Source of the DNA: Arachis hypogaea
Lineage: Eukaryota > Streptophyta > Magnoliopsida > Fabales > Fabaceae
Assembly: GCF_003086295.3 (NCBI RefSeq)
Contig: NC_092039.1
Location: forward strand, 67,599,649 to 67,663,648
Direction: 5' to 3'
DNA length: 64,000 nucleotides
The notes under the pieces were generated by a model. The model made no database searches and was not told the DNA's origin. It worked only from the letters and a program-made list of their open reading frames with translations. Both the position numbers and the translations under genes were made by a program. The stretch's first letter is position 1. The number at the start of each line of letters is the position of its first letter. Of the stretch, positions 56,911 through 64,000 are shown one piece after another.

Positions 56911-58121
56911 GAAGAGATTGGTGTACGTGGGGGGGACTTTTACACTTTTTGACACTTAGAACTTTTTGATACTTTTAGCACTTTTACTTGAGAACTTTTG
57001 AGCACTTCCGGGAGGATACCCGGGGGAGCATTTTTGGTTCTTCTTGGAATTTCTCTTCTTCATTTTTTCTTAAGCTCTAAGCCTTTCTTGATTCTTCTTC
57101 ATCTTTGTTTGCATTTAGTTTAATTTTGATTTATGGCAATTGTTGTTGAAATTGGAGCAATGACTCACTAAACCCCACTTTCATTAGGGGGAAGAGCTCT
57201 GCTTGTTGGAATGAATTGGTGAACTCATCTTTTCCTCCTCAATTCTAGTGGTTGATCTAAAGAGGGAATTCTTGATCTTCAAAGATTCAACCACCATCGA
57301 GAGAGGGGTTAATCTATATGAATTATGTGGTGAATTTGAGGAATGAGCCACATAACTCAGTTTAGAGTTCATCCTTTCATGATTTCTTTAATCAATACAC
57401 CTTGGTTAGTATGTGAGATGTAACTCTCCTTGGTTGAGATTATGGGAATTGTGTGGCTGGATTAGATTTGAGCCTCATCTCTTCTCATGAACAATTAGAT
57501 CACGAGAGTGGCAATTGGTTATGTTGAGAGAGATTGAATCACCAAGAGATTGGGATTCAATCACCCACTTGCCATGGATCTATACCCATGATTGAGAAGG
57601 ATTTGACTAACATCAATTCATGAAAACTTGCATCTCTGATCCCTAATGATCCTCTCTATCATTAATTCTCATTTCTTTTGCTCTTAGTGCTTGAATACCC
57701 ATTGCCCAATTCCCTCTTACACTCTTGCAATTTATTATTCTTGTCATTTACATTCTGTTTCTTTATTTCTTGCTATTTACTCTTTTGCTCTTTAGAATTC
57801 AACACTTTATTTTCTTGCGATTTACTTTTGATGTCATTTAAGTTTCTTGCAATTTAAGTTTCCGTTATTTACTTTCACTTTATTTCTCTCTTCTATTTCT
57901 TTACATTCTTTGCCATTTAAATTCTTGCAATTATGTTCAAAAATCAAAATGCTCATGAAATCAAAACTATGTTTGCTTGACTAAATCTACCATTTAACTA
58001 AAGTTGCTTAATCTACCAATCTCCGTGGGATCGACCTCACTCTTTGTGAGTTTTATTACTTGATACGACCCGGTATACTTGCCGGTTGTACGTGAAATCT
58101 AATTTTTACGTATCAAGTTTT

Positions 58122-58139
58122 TGGCGCCGTTGCCGGGGA
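58122..58139 (+). promoter_or_regulatory. Element H primer-binding site
   Basis: TGGCGCCGTTGCCGGGGA, exact complement of the plant tRNA-Asp 3' end as I remember it, 6 bases after the LTR. Confidence 0.88.
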
Positions 58140-58292
58140 TTGGAAAGATTGACAATGATTAAGTGAAAGGTGGTTTAGATTAAGCATTTTTTTTAGTGTT
58201 TTTGTTAAGCCCACTAACTGTTTGATATTTTATTTCACTAACCCCAAATTCACTCTAGCTCTGGAGTGTCTCACTTGTGATTTTGGTTTTGT

Positions 58293-60530
58293 TTGTGTAT
58301 GTCAGGAGCTAGTAGACGTAATATTGAGGACGAGAGAACCCTCCGAAGGATAAGAAGAGCAGAAAGAGGAAAGCTAATAGTTGGTGAAGAGGAGTCAGAG
58401 GAAGAAGATCAAGTCATGGAGGATGAGATGCAAAATCCTCCTGGAGGGGTCAACAACAATAATGATGGACAAGCTAGAAGGGTGTTATCCTCATATACTA
58501 TCCCTGATCCAAGACATTGTGGGAGCAGTATTGCTACACCAAATGTTCATGCCCATAACTTTGAGTTGAAACCTCAGCTCATCACTTTGGTACAGAACAA
58601 TTGCTCTTATGGAGGGGGACCTCTTGAAGACCCAAATCAACATCTATCTGTTTTTCTGAGGATATGCAATACAGTGAAGACAAATGGAGTGCATCCAGAT
58701 GTCTACAAGCTGCTACTATTTCCATTCTCCTTGAGGGACAAGGCCACTCAATGGCTAGAGTCATTCCCCAAGGAAAGCCTCAACAATTGGAATGATGTGA
58801 TGGGCAGATTTCTAGCAAAATTCTACCCACCTCAAAGAATCATCAAGTTGAAGACAGAGGTTCAAACTTTCAGGCAAATGGAAGGGGAGTCATTGTATGA
58901 AGCCTGGGAAAGATATAAGGCACTAATGAGAAGATGTCCCCCTGACATGTTTAGTGATTGGGTTAAGCTCCAAAACTTCTATGAAGGCTTAAGCTTAGAA
59001 GCAAGGAAGGGACTAGACTACTCATCAGGAGGATCACTCAACATGATGAAAACTGCCGAGGAGGCTCAAGACCTCATTGAGATTGTGGCAAACAATCAAT
59101 ATTATTACTCATCAGAGAGGCAGCACAATCCGACCCCAAAGAAAGGTGTAATGGAGCTTGAAGGTGTTGATGCAATCTTGGCACAAAATAAGTTAATGCA
59201 CCAACAAATCCAACAACAAATGGAGATGATAACAAAGAGAATGGATGGTTTGCAACTTGCAGTAGTGAACACAACAAATCAACCATTACTTGAATGGAAC
59301 CAAGGTGAAGGGACCACTGTTGAACAACCACAAGAACAAGTTCAATACATGCAGAATACTTCAAATTCTCAGGATGAATTTCATGGTGATACATACAACC
59401 CATCTTGGAAAAATCATCCCAATCTAAAGTGGGGTGAAAACCATTGGCAAAAGAATAGCAACCACAATCAAACCCGTAACACAAATAACCAAAATCACCA
59501 TGCCAACAACACTAACCAATATAGAAAAACACAAAACACATATCAACCACCCCATCATAATTCACAAACTCACCAAAATAACTTCTCTGCACCATCATCC
59601 AACTCACAAAATTACCACACTAATCCATCTAACAACTTCCAACAACAATCAACCCCCATCATACCCCCAATTGACCATCATGAAACTAGAATCTCAAGTC
59701 TTGAAGCAACCTTGCAAGCACTTGCTCAAACCACTCAAGCCTTAGCTAAGGGACACAAGGAACATGAGGTCATCATGAAGAATATTGAGAGACAAGTGGG
59801 ACAATTAGCCAAACAAGCCGAGCGTCCAACCAATGTTCTCCCAAGTGACACAATACCCAACCCAAGAGAAGAATGTAAGGCTCTGCAATTAAGGAGTGGC
59901 AAGGTAGTTGGTGAAAGTTCGAATAAAGAAGCAATAAAACCCAAAGAGCAAGACACAGTGGAGGTACATGTGGAAAGGCAAGATGAAGAAAAGGCTTCAA
60001 CATCTAACAAAGGCAAAGAAGTTGTCAAGCCACAAGGCAATCCACCCAGACAAAGGAGCAACCATGATAGCAATGGGAGTGTGAATCCACAACAAGAAAA
60101 CAAAAATGAAGGAGTAAAAGCCTATGTACCCAAGCTTCCGTACCCAACCAGGATACACAAAGGAGCAAAGGACCAACAATTCCCAAGGTTCTTAGAAATC
60201 TTCAAGAAACTTGAAATCAACATCCCATTGGCAGAAGCTCTGGAACAGATGCCATTATATGCAAAGTTTCTCAAGGAATTGATCACCAAGAAGAGAAGTT
60301 GGCAAGAAAAAGAAACGGTGATTCTCAATCAAGAGTGTAGTGCCATCATTCAAAAAGGGTTACCTCCAAAACTCAAAGACCCTGGCAGCTTCCTCATACC
60401 CTGCACGATTGGGAGCATGGCCGTTGACAAGTCACTTTGTGACCTGGGAGCAAGCATTAACCTAATGCCCCTTACCATGATGAAGAAAATGATGATTGAA
60501 GAGCTTAAACCCACAAGGATGTCACTCTAA
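58293..60530 (+). CDS. gag-pro: Element H Gag-protease
   Basis: Open frame of 745 codons. The likely start is Met1 or Met3 (MCMSGASRRN). Residues 1-60 are charged. 65-135 hold SYTIPDPRHCGSSI, FELKPQLITLVQNN and EDPNQHLSVFLRICNTVKTNGVHPD. The retrotransposon Gag core runs about 136-240 (ATQWLESFP, FLAKFYPPQRIIKLKTEV, GESLYEAWERYKALMRRCPPDMF). About 290-500 is a Gln/Asn/His-rich linker with no CCHC zinc knuckle. The LRSGKVV segment is near 536. The protease contains CDLGASINLMPL, with the catalytic Asp at about 717. A TAA at 60528 interrupts the polyprotein and the same frame continues at 60531. In an intact copy Gag forms virus-like particles in the cytoplasm and the aspartic protease cleaves Gag-Pol. 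Confidence 0.87.
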   Translation: MCMSGASRRNIEDERTLRRIRRAERGKLIVGEEESEEEDQVMEDEMQNPPGGVNNNNDGQARRVLSSYTIPDPRHCGSSIATPNVHAHNFELKPQLITLVQNNCSYGGGPLEDPNQHLSVFLRICNTVKTNGVHPDVYKLLLFPFSLRDKATQWLESFPKESLNNWNDVMGRFLAKFYPPQRIIKLKTEVQTFRQMEGESLYEAWERYKALMRRCPPDMFSDWVKLQNFYEGLSLEARKGLDYSSGGSLNMMKTAEEAQDLIEIVANNQYYYSSERQHNPTPKKGVMELEGVDAILAQNKLMHQQIQQQMEMITKRMDGLQLAVVNTTNQPLLEWNQGEGTTVEQPQEQVQYMQNTSNSQDEFHGDTYNPSWKNHPNLKWGENHWQKNSNHNQTRNTNNQNHHANNTNQYRKTQNTYQPPHHNSQTHQNNFSAPSSNSQNYHTNPSNNFQQQSTPIIPPIDHHETRISSLEATLQALAQTTQALAKGHKEHEVIMKNIERQVGQLAKQAERPTNVLPSDTIPNPREECKALQLRSGKVVGESSNKEAIKPKEQDTVEVHVERQDEEKASTSNKGKEVVKPQGNPPRQRSNHDSNGSVNPQQENKNEGVKAYVPKLPYPTRIHKGAKDQQFPRFLEIFKKLEINIPLAEALEQMPLYAKFLKELITKKRSWQEKETVILNQECSAIIQKGLPPKLKDPGSFLIPCTIGSMAVDKSLCDLGASINLMPLTMMKKMMIEELKPTRMSL

Positions 60531-62630
60531 CTTGCTGACAGATCCATCAAAATACCAAATGGAGTATTTGAGAACCTCTTGGTGAAGGTGGGAAACTTCA
60601 TATTTCCAGCTGATTTTGTGGTCCTAGACATGGATGAAGAGGGAAACAATTCAGTTATTCTTGGTAGACCCTTTTTGGCTACAGCTAGAACAATCATTGA
60701 TGTGGAAAAGGGAGAGATGATTTTCAGAGTGCATAATGAGCAAATGACCATAAATGTCTTCAAAGCAATGCAACACCCTGTTGAGAAAGAAAATTGCATG
60801 AGGATTGATGTAGTAGACTCTTTGGTTGAAGAAGTGCTTGACACAAACCATCAAATGAAACAAGAGGAAGTCCACAACATCAAGGGACAAGAAGGGAACA
60901 AATTGGAAGCATCAAAGGAACCAAATGAAGCTACGAAAGAAGAGGCACCACAACAAGAGTTGAAACCACTACCCCCTCATCTTAAATATGCATTCCTTGG
61001 TGAGAAGGACAGCTTCCCAGTGATCATCAATTCCACATTGAATGCAGAGGAAGAAGAAAAGCTCCTTGTGGTTTTGAAAGCTCACAAAGAGGCGTTGGGA
61101 TGGACCATTGATGACTTGAAAGGCATAAGCCCTGCTGTATGCATGCACAAGATACTTTTAGAGGAGAATTCCAAACCAGTGGTACAACTCCAAAGAAGAT
61201 TGAATCCCACAATGAAGGAGGTGGTTCAAAAGGAAGTCCTGAAGTTGTGTAAAGCTGGGATCATCTACCCTATATCTGACAGCCCATGGGTCAGTCCAGT
61301 GCAAGTAGTACCTAAGAAAGGGGGGATGACTGTCATTGTTAATGAGAAGAATGAGCTTATTCCAACACGAACAGTGACAGGGTGGAGGATGTGCATAGAC
61401 TATAGGAGGCTGAATGATGCCACACGAAAAGACCACTTTCCTCTACCTTTCATTGACCAGATGCTTGAAAGGTTGGCTGGCCATGCCTATTACTGTTTTC
61501 TTGATGGATATTCTGGGTATAATCAGATAGTGGTTGACCCCATGGATCAAGAGAAGACTTCCTTTACTTGTCCCTTTGGAGTCTTCGCATACAGGAGAAT
61601 GCCATTTGGACTGTGTAATGCCCCAGCTACCTTTCAAAGGTGCATGCTATCAATCTTCTCAGACATGGTAGAAAAATTTATTGAAGTCTTTATGGATGAT
61701 TTCTCTGTTTTTGGTGACTCTTTCAATACTTGCTTGCATCATCTTACCCTAGTCTTGAAAAGGTGCCAAGAAACCAATTTAGTTTTGAATTGGGAGAAGT
61801 GCCATTTCATGGTACCCGAAGGCATTGTTCTTGGTCATAAAATTTCAAGAAAGGGTATAGAAGTTGACAAGGCAAAAGTAGAAATTATAGAAAAACTTCC
61901 TTTGCCAACTAGTGTGAAAGCCGTTAGAAGTTTCTTGGGGCATGCTGGATTCTATAGGAGATTCATCAAAGATTTTTCCAAAATAGCAAAGCCACTAAGA
62001 AATTTGCTGGTGGTAGACAATCCTTTTATCTTTGATGATGAATGCAAACATGCTTTTGAAACTCTAAAGGCTAAGCTCACCACAGCACCAATCATCACAC
62101 CCCCAAGTTGGGGACTACCTTTTGAACTCATGTGTGATGCAAGCAACCTTGCAATCGGTGCTGTGTTGGGGCAGAGGAAGGAAAAGAAGCTTCATGTTAT
62201 CTACTATGCAAGTAAGGTATTGAATGAAGCTCAAAGAAACTACACCACAACAGAGAAAGAGTTACTAGCTGTAGTATATGCTTTTGATAAGTTTAGACAA
62301 TATTTGATTGGATCTAAAGTCTTAGTGTATACTGACCATGCTGCTATTAAGTATCTTATGTCAAAACAGGATGCCAAACCAAGGCTAATCAGATGGGTGC
62401 TACTCCTACAAGAGTTTGACATTGAGATAAAAGATAGAAAGGGCAATGAAAATCAAGTTGCTGACCACTTATCAAGGCTCCCACAAGACACATGCCAAGA
62501 CAACCTTCCATCAATAAATGAAGAATTTCCAGATGAGCACCTCTTGCAAATTCAACATGTCCCTTGGTTTGCAGACATGGCCAACTATAAGGCGGGAAGA
62601 ATCATTCCACAAGAGTACACAAAACAATAA
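60531..62630 (+). CDS. pol: Element H reverse transcriptase-RNase H
   Basis: Same frame as Gag-PR, with the first Met at 60579. The protease end is NSVILGRPFLATARTIIDVEKGEM. The linker LKPLPPHLKYAFLGEKDSF lies at about 60960-61015. RT follows: SPVQVVPKKGGM, WRMCIDYRRLNDATRKDHFPLPFIDQML, YCFLDGYSGYNQI, FTCPFGVFAYRRMPFGLCNAPATFQRC, and the active site FMDDFSVFG with both Asp (61695-61700). RNase H has [36 protein letters not shown] and QVADHLSRL, so the visible catalytic acids are intact. The frame ends at TAA 62628, which again replaces a codon inside a continuous frame. The encoded enzyme would copy element RNA into cDNA. Confidence 0.9.
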   Translation, partial: LADRSIKIPNGVFENLLVKVGNFIFPADFVVLDMDEEGNNSVILGRPFLATARTIIDVEKGEMIFRVHNEQMTINVFKAMQHPVEKENCMRIDVVDSLVEEVLDTNHQMKQEEVHNIKGQEGNKLEASKEPNEATKEEAPQQELKPLPPHLKYAFLGEKDSFPVIINSTLNAEEEEKLLVVLKAHKEALGWTIDDLKGISPAVCMHKILLEENSKPVVQLQRRLNPTMKEVVQKEVLKLCKAGIIYPISDSPWVSPVQVVPKKGGMTVIVNEKNELIPTRTVTGWRMCIDYRRLNDATRKDHFPLPFIDQMLERLAGHAYYCFLDGYSGYNQIVVDPMDQEKTSFTCPFGVFAYRRMPFGLCNAPATFQRCMLSIFSDMVEKFIEVFMDDFSVFGDSFNTCLHHLTLVLKRCQETNLVLNWEKCHFMVPEGIVLGHKISRKGIEVDKAKVEIIEKLPLPTSVKAVRSFLGHAGFYRRFIKDFSKIAKPLRNLLVVDNPFIFDDECKHAFETLKAKLTTAPIITPPSWGLPFELMCDASNLAIGAVLGQRKEKKLHVIYYASKVLNEAQRNYTTTEKELLAVVYAFDKFRQYLIGSKVLVYTDHAAIKYLMSKQDAKPRLIRWVLLLQEFDIEIKDRKGNENQVADHLSRLPQDTCQDNLPSINEEFPDEHLLQIQHVPWFADMANYKAGRIIPQEYTKQ

Positions 62631-63842
62631 GTTAAGAAGCTGTTGCATGAGGCTAGGTTCTTCTTCTGGGATGAACCATTCTTGTTCAAAAGATGCCCAG
62701 ATGGAATGATAAGAAGATGTGTGTCAGAGGATGAGATGAAGAACATACTATGGCATTGTCACAACTCTAGTTATGGTGGTCATTTTGGAGCTGAAAGAAC
62801 GGCTGCAAAGGTCCTTCAAAGTGGTTTCTATTGGCCCTCAATCTTCAAGGATGCTAGAGAGTTCGTGAGCCATTGCAATGAATGTCAAAGAACAGGGGGT
62901 TTGTCAAAGAAAAATGAGATGCCTCAGAAGTTCATTTTGGAAGTGGAACTCTTTGATCTGTGGGGAATAGATTTCATGGGACCTTTTCCTCCATCTTACA
63001 CATTCAAATACATCTTGGTAGCAGTAGAGTATGTCTCCAAATGGGTAGAAGCAATAGCCACCACCACATGTGATACCAACGTGGTCTTGCAATTCCTCAA
63101 GAAGAACATCTTCACTAGATTTGGAGTGCCCAAAGGACTTATAAGTGATGGGGGAAGCCACTTTTGCAACAAGCAACTAAATTCTTTACTCCACAAATAT
63201 GGTGTTACTCACAAAGTGGCCACACCATATCACCCACAAACCAATGGGCAAGCTGAACTTGCCAACAGAGAGCTAAAAAGAATCTTGGAGAAACCTGTGG
63301 GAACAACAAGAAAGGATTGGGTCAGGAAGCTGGATGATGCACTTTGGGCATATAGGACAGCCTTCAAGACACCCATAGGAAAATCTCCATTTCAGCTGGT
63401 GTATGGAAAGGCATGCCACCTCCCTGTGGAGCTTGAACATAAGGCCTTTTGGGCCACCAAACTTCTGAATTTAGATGCTCAAGCAGTAGGAGAGAAGAGG
63501 TTGCTACAACTCAATGAACTTGAGGAGTTCAGATTGGAGGCATATGAAAATGCCAAAATATACAAAGAGAGAGCAAAGAGATGGCATGATAAGAGGATCT
63601 CTCAAAGAACATTCGAACCGGGCCAAAAGGTGTTGCTATTCAACTCAAGATTGAAGATTTTCCCTGGGAAGTTGAGGTCTAGATGGACTGGGCCATACAC
63701 CATCACCAAAGTATCACCTCATGGCTATGTCGAATTACTTGATGAAGCCTCAAAGCAAACCTTCACAGCTAATGGACATAGGGTGAAGCACTATTTTGGT
63801 GGCCCCTGGAGCAAGGAAGAGAGTGTGCAACTCTTAACATGA
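62631..63842 (+). CDS. pol: Element H integrase
   Basis: Continues the pol frame after TAA 62628; first Met at 62643. The zinc-binding HHCC region runs from the [13 protein letters not shown] segment to CNECQR (62752-62895). The catalytic core has Asp in [10 protein letters not shown] (about 62965), Asp in LISDGGSHF (about 63145) and Glu in [15 protein letters not shown] (about 63250), the D,D(35)E pattern. The C-terminal domain includes [34 protein letters not shown], and the [17 protein letters not shown] (GPY/F-like) module. The stop is at 63840-63842. Integrase inserts cDNA into nuclear DNA. Separation from RT by one stop codon means this copy would need readthrough or help in trans. Confidence 0.9.
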   Translation, partial: VKKLLHEARFFFWDEPFLFKRCPDGMIRRCVSEDEMKNILWHCHNSSYGGHFGAERTAAKVLQSGFYWPSIFKDAREFVSHCNECQRTGGLSKKNEMPQKFILEVELFDLWGIDFMGPFPPSYTFKYILVAVEYVSKWVEAIATTTCDTNVVLQFLKKNIFTRFGVPKGLISDGGSHFCNKQLNSLLHKYGVTHKVATPYHPQTNGQAELANRELKRILEKPVGTTRKDWVRKLDDALWAYRTAFKTPIGKSPFQLVYGKACHLPVELEHKAFWATKLLNLDAQAVGEKRLLQLNELEEFRLEAYENAKIYKERAKRWHDKRISQRTFEPGQKVLLFNSRLKIFPGKLRSRWTGPYTITKVSPHGYVELLDEASKQTFTANGHRVKHYFGGPWSKEESVQLLT

Positions 63843-63857
63843 GCAAAGAAGCTGCAG

Positions 63858-63905
63858 TGTCAAGCTAAGGACAATAAACAAGCGCTTCATGGGAGGCAAC
63901 CCATG
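63858..63905 (+). promoter_or_regulatory. Element H post-pol hairpin pair
   Basis: Hairpin 1 is TGTC-aagctaag-GACA (63858-63873), 15 bases after the stop codon. Hairpin 2 is CATGGG-aggcaa-CCCATG (63888-63905). A short frame overlapping the pol stop (ATG at 63839) ends at the TAA inside hairpin 1. Confidence 0.75.
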
Positions 63906-64000
63906 CACAGGGAGTCTTTTATTTTCATACTTTAGTAGTCAATAATGATTAAGTAGACTAGTACATGGTGTATGCAAGGCACTAAGTTTGGTGTGGCCAA
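63906..64000 (+). other. Element H 3' UTR, start
   Basis: Contains CTAAGTTTGGTGTGGCC at 63983-63999, the PPT-like motif repeated in the D 3' UTR. The window ends here. Confidence 0.6.

Larger units (their letters stand above)
54649..58115 (+). repeat. Element H 5' LTR, 3.5 kb
   Basis: Begins TGATGCAATTGC, ends TTTTTACGTATCA. U3 holds long arrays of GTTGGC-GTTGCCAAC-type palindromes and GGCAACGCCAG units (54960-56450), two copies of the shared module (56120-56215 and 56480-56575), a TATAAATA box (56903-56910) and the U5 hairpin CTCAC-tcttt-GTGAG (58036-58050). Long minus-strand open frames over the arrays come from repeat composition, not genes. Confidence 0.87.
54649..64000 (+). mobile_element. 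Element H: near-intact autonomous Ty3/gypsy retrotransposon (partial in window)
   Basis: A 5' LTR of 3467 bp (54649-58115), a perfect PBS, a gag-PR-RT-RNaseH-IN frame (58293-63842), a hairpin pair and the beginning of the 3' UTR. The 3' LTR lies beyond the window. It inserted into the G RNase H gene; the 5-base target GAACC (54644-54648) should recur after the 3' LTR. Lineage by sequence: Athila/Tat-like (DLGA protease, tRNA-Asp PBS, long LTR). No envelope-like ORF is visible in the 158 bases after pol. Confidence 0.87.

Noticed and set aside
63838..63870. Short frame starting at the overlapping ATGA after pol as a new gene
   Set aside because: Only about nine codons; noted with the hairpin finding instead.

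Overview
Plant nuclear DNA made almost entirely of nested transposable elements. I found no intact host gene, rRNA, tRNA or CRISPR array. The LTR sequences (a U3 rich in GGCGTTTAACGCC, LTR starts such as TGATGAGCGGATAA), a MULE transposase and a plant-mobile-domain (PMD) gene all look like what I remember from peanut and its relatives (Arachis). That assignment comes from memory, not a search. The density and nesting of Ty3/gypsy elements suggest a pericentromeric or otherwise gene-poor region.

Layout. (1) 1-5815: a decayed Mutator-like (MULE) transposase gene on +, split by a solo LTR (1229-2640, TSD GAGGC), followed by a convergent PMD-type pseudogene on -. (2) 5816-8550: AT-rich DNA with a long imperfect palindrome. 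(3) 8556-19433: element A, a complete non-autonomous LTR retrotransposon on - (TSD GAAGG). It has gag-protease, no RT and little or no integrase, and an extra ORF resembling the 'putative plant transposon protein' family. (4) 19434-22190: MITE/CACTA-like and LTR fragments. (5) 22190-47338: a nested stack. Element J (+) is interrupted by B (+). B is interrupted by C (-). C itself contains D (30885-37863, +, TSD TTTAC), the solo LTR F (38487-40023) and E (41467-45247, -, TSD GTGAT). B, C and D carry single ORFs without RT or integrase. (6) 47339-54648: element G (+), an inactivated gag-pol Ty3/gypsy copy interrupted by a second solo LTR (52747-54316, TSD CGCGT). (7) 54649-64000: element H (+), with a 3.5-kb 5' LTR and a nearly open gag-PR-RT-RNaseH-IN frame broken by only two in-frame TAA codons. 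Its 3' LTR lies beyond the window.

Working together. H is the only copy close to coding competence. A has a Gag like that of H but no polymerase, and B, C and D lack all enzymes, so they would need an H- or G-like partner. The primer-binding sites share the pattern complementary to the 3' end of tRNA-Asp (TGGCGCCGTTGCCGGGGA and variants).

The most interesting signals are non-coding and cross family boundaries: (i) two adjacent hairpins at or just after the ORF end in five elements, the second with compensatory base changes; (ii) a U5 hairpin upstream of the PBS whose stem changes between families while pairing is kept; (iii) a shared U3 module beside family-specific palindrome arrays; (iv) PPT-like motifs repeated in a 3' UTR. 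All alignments and counts were made by eye.
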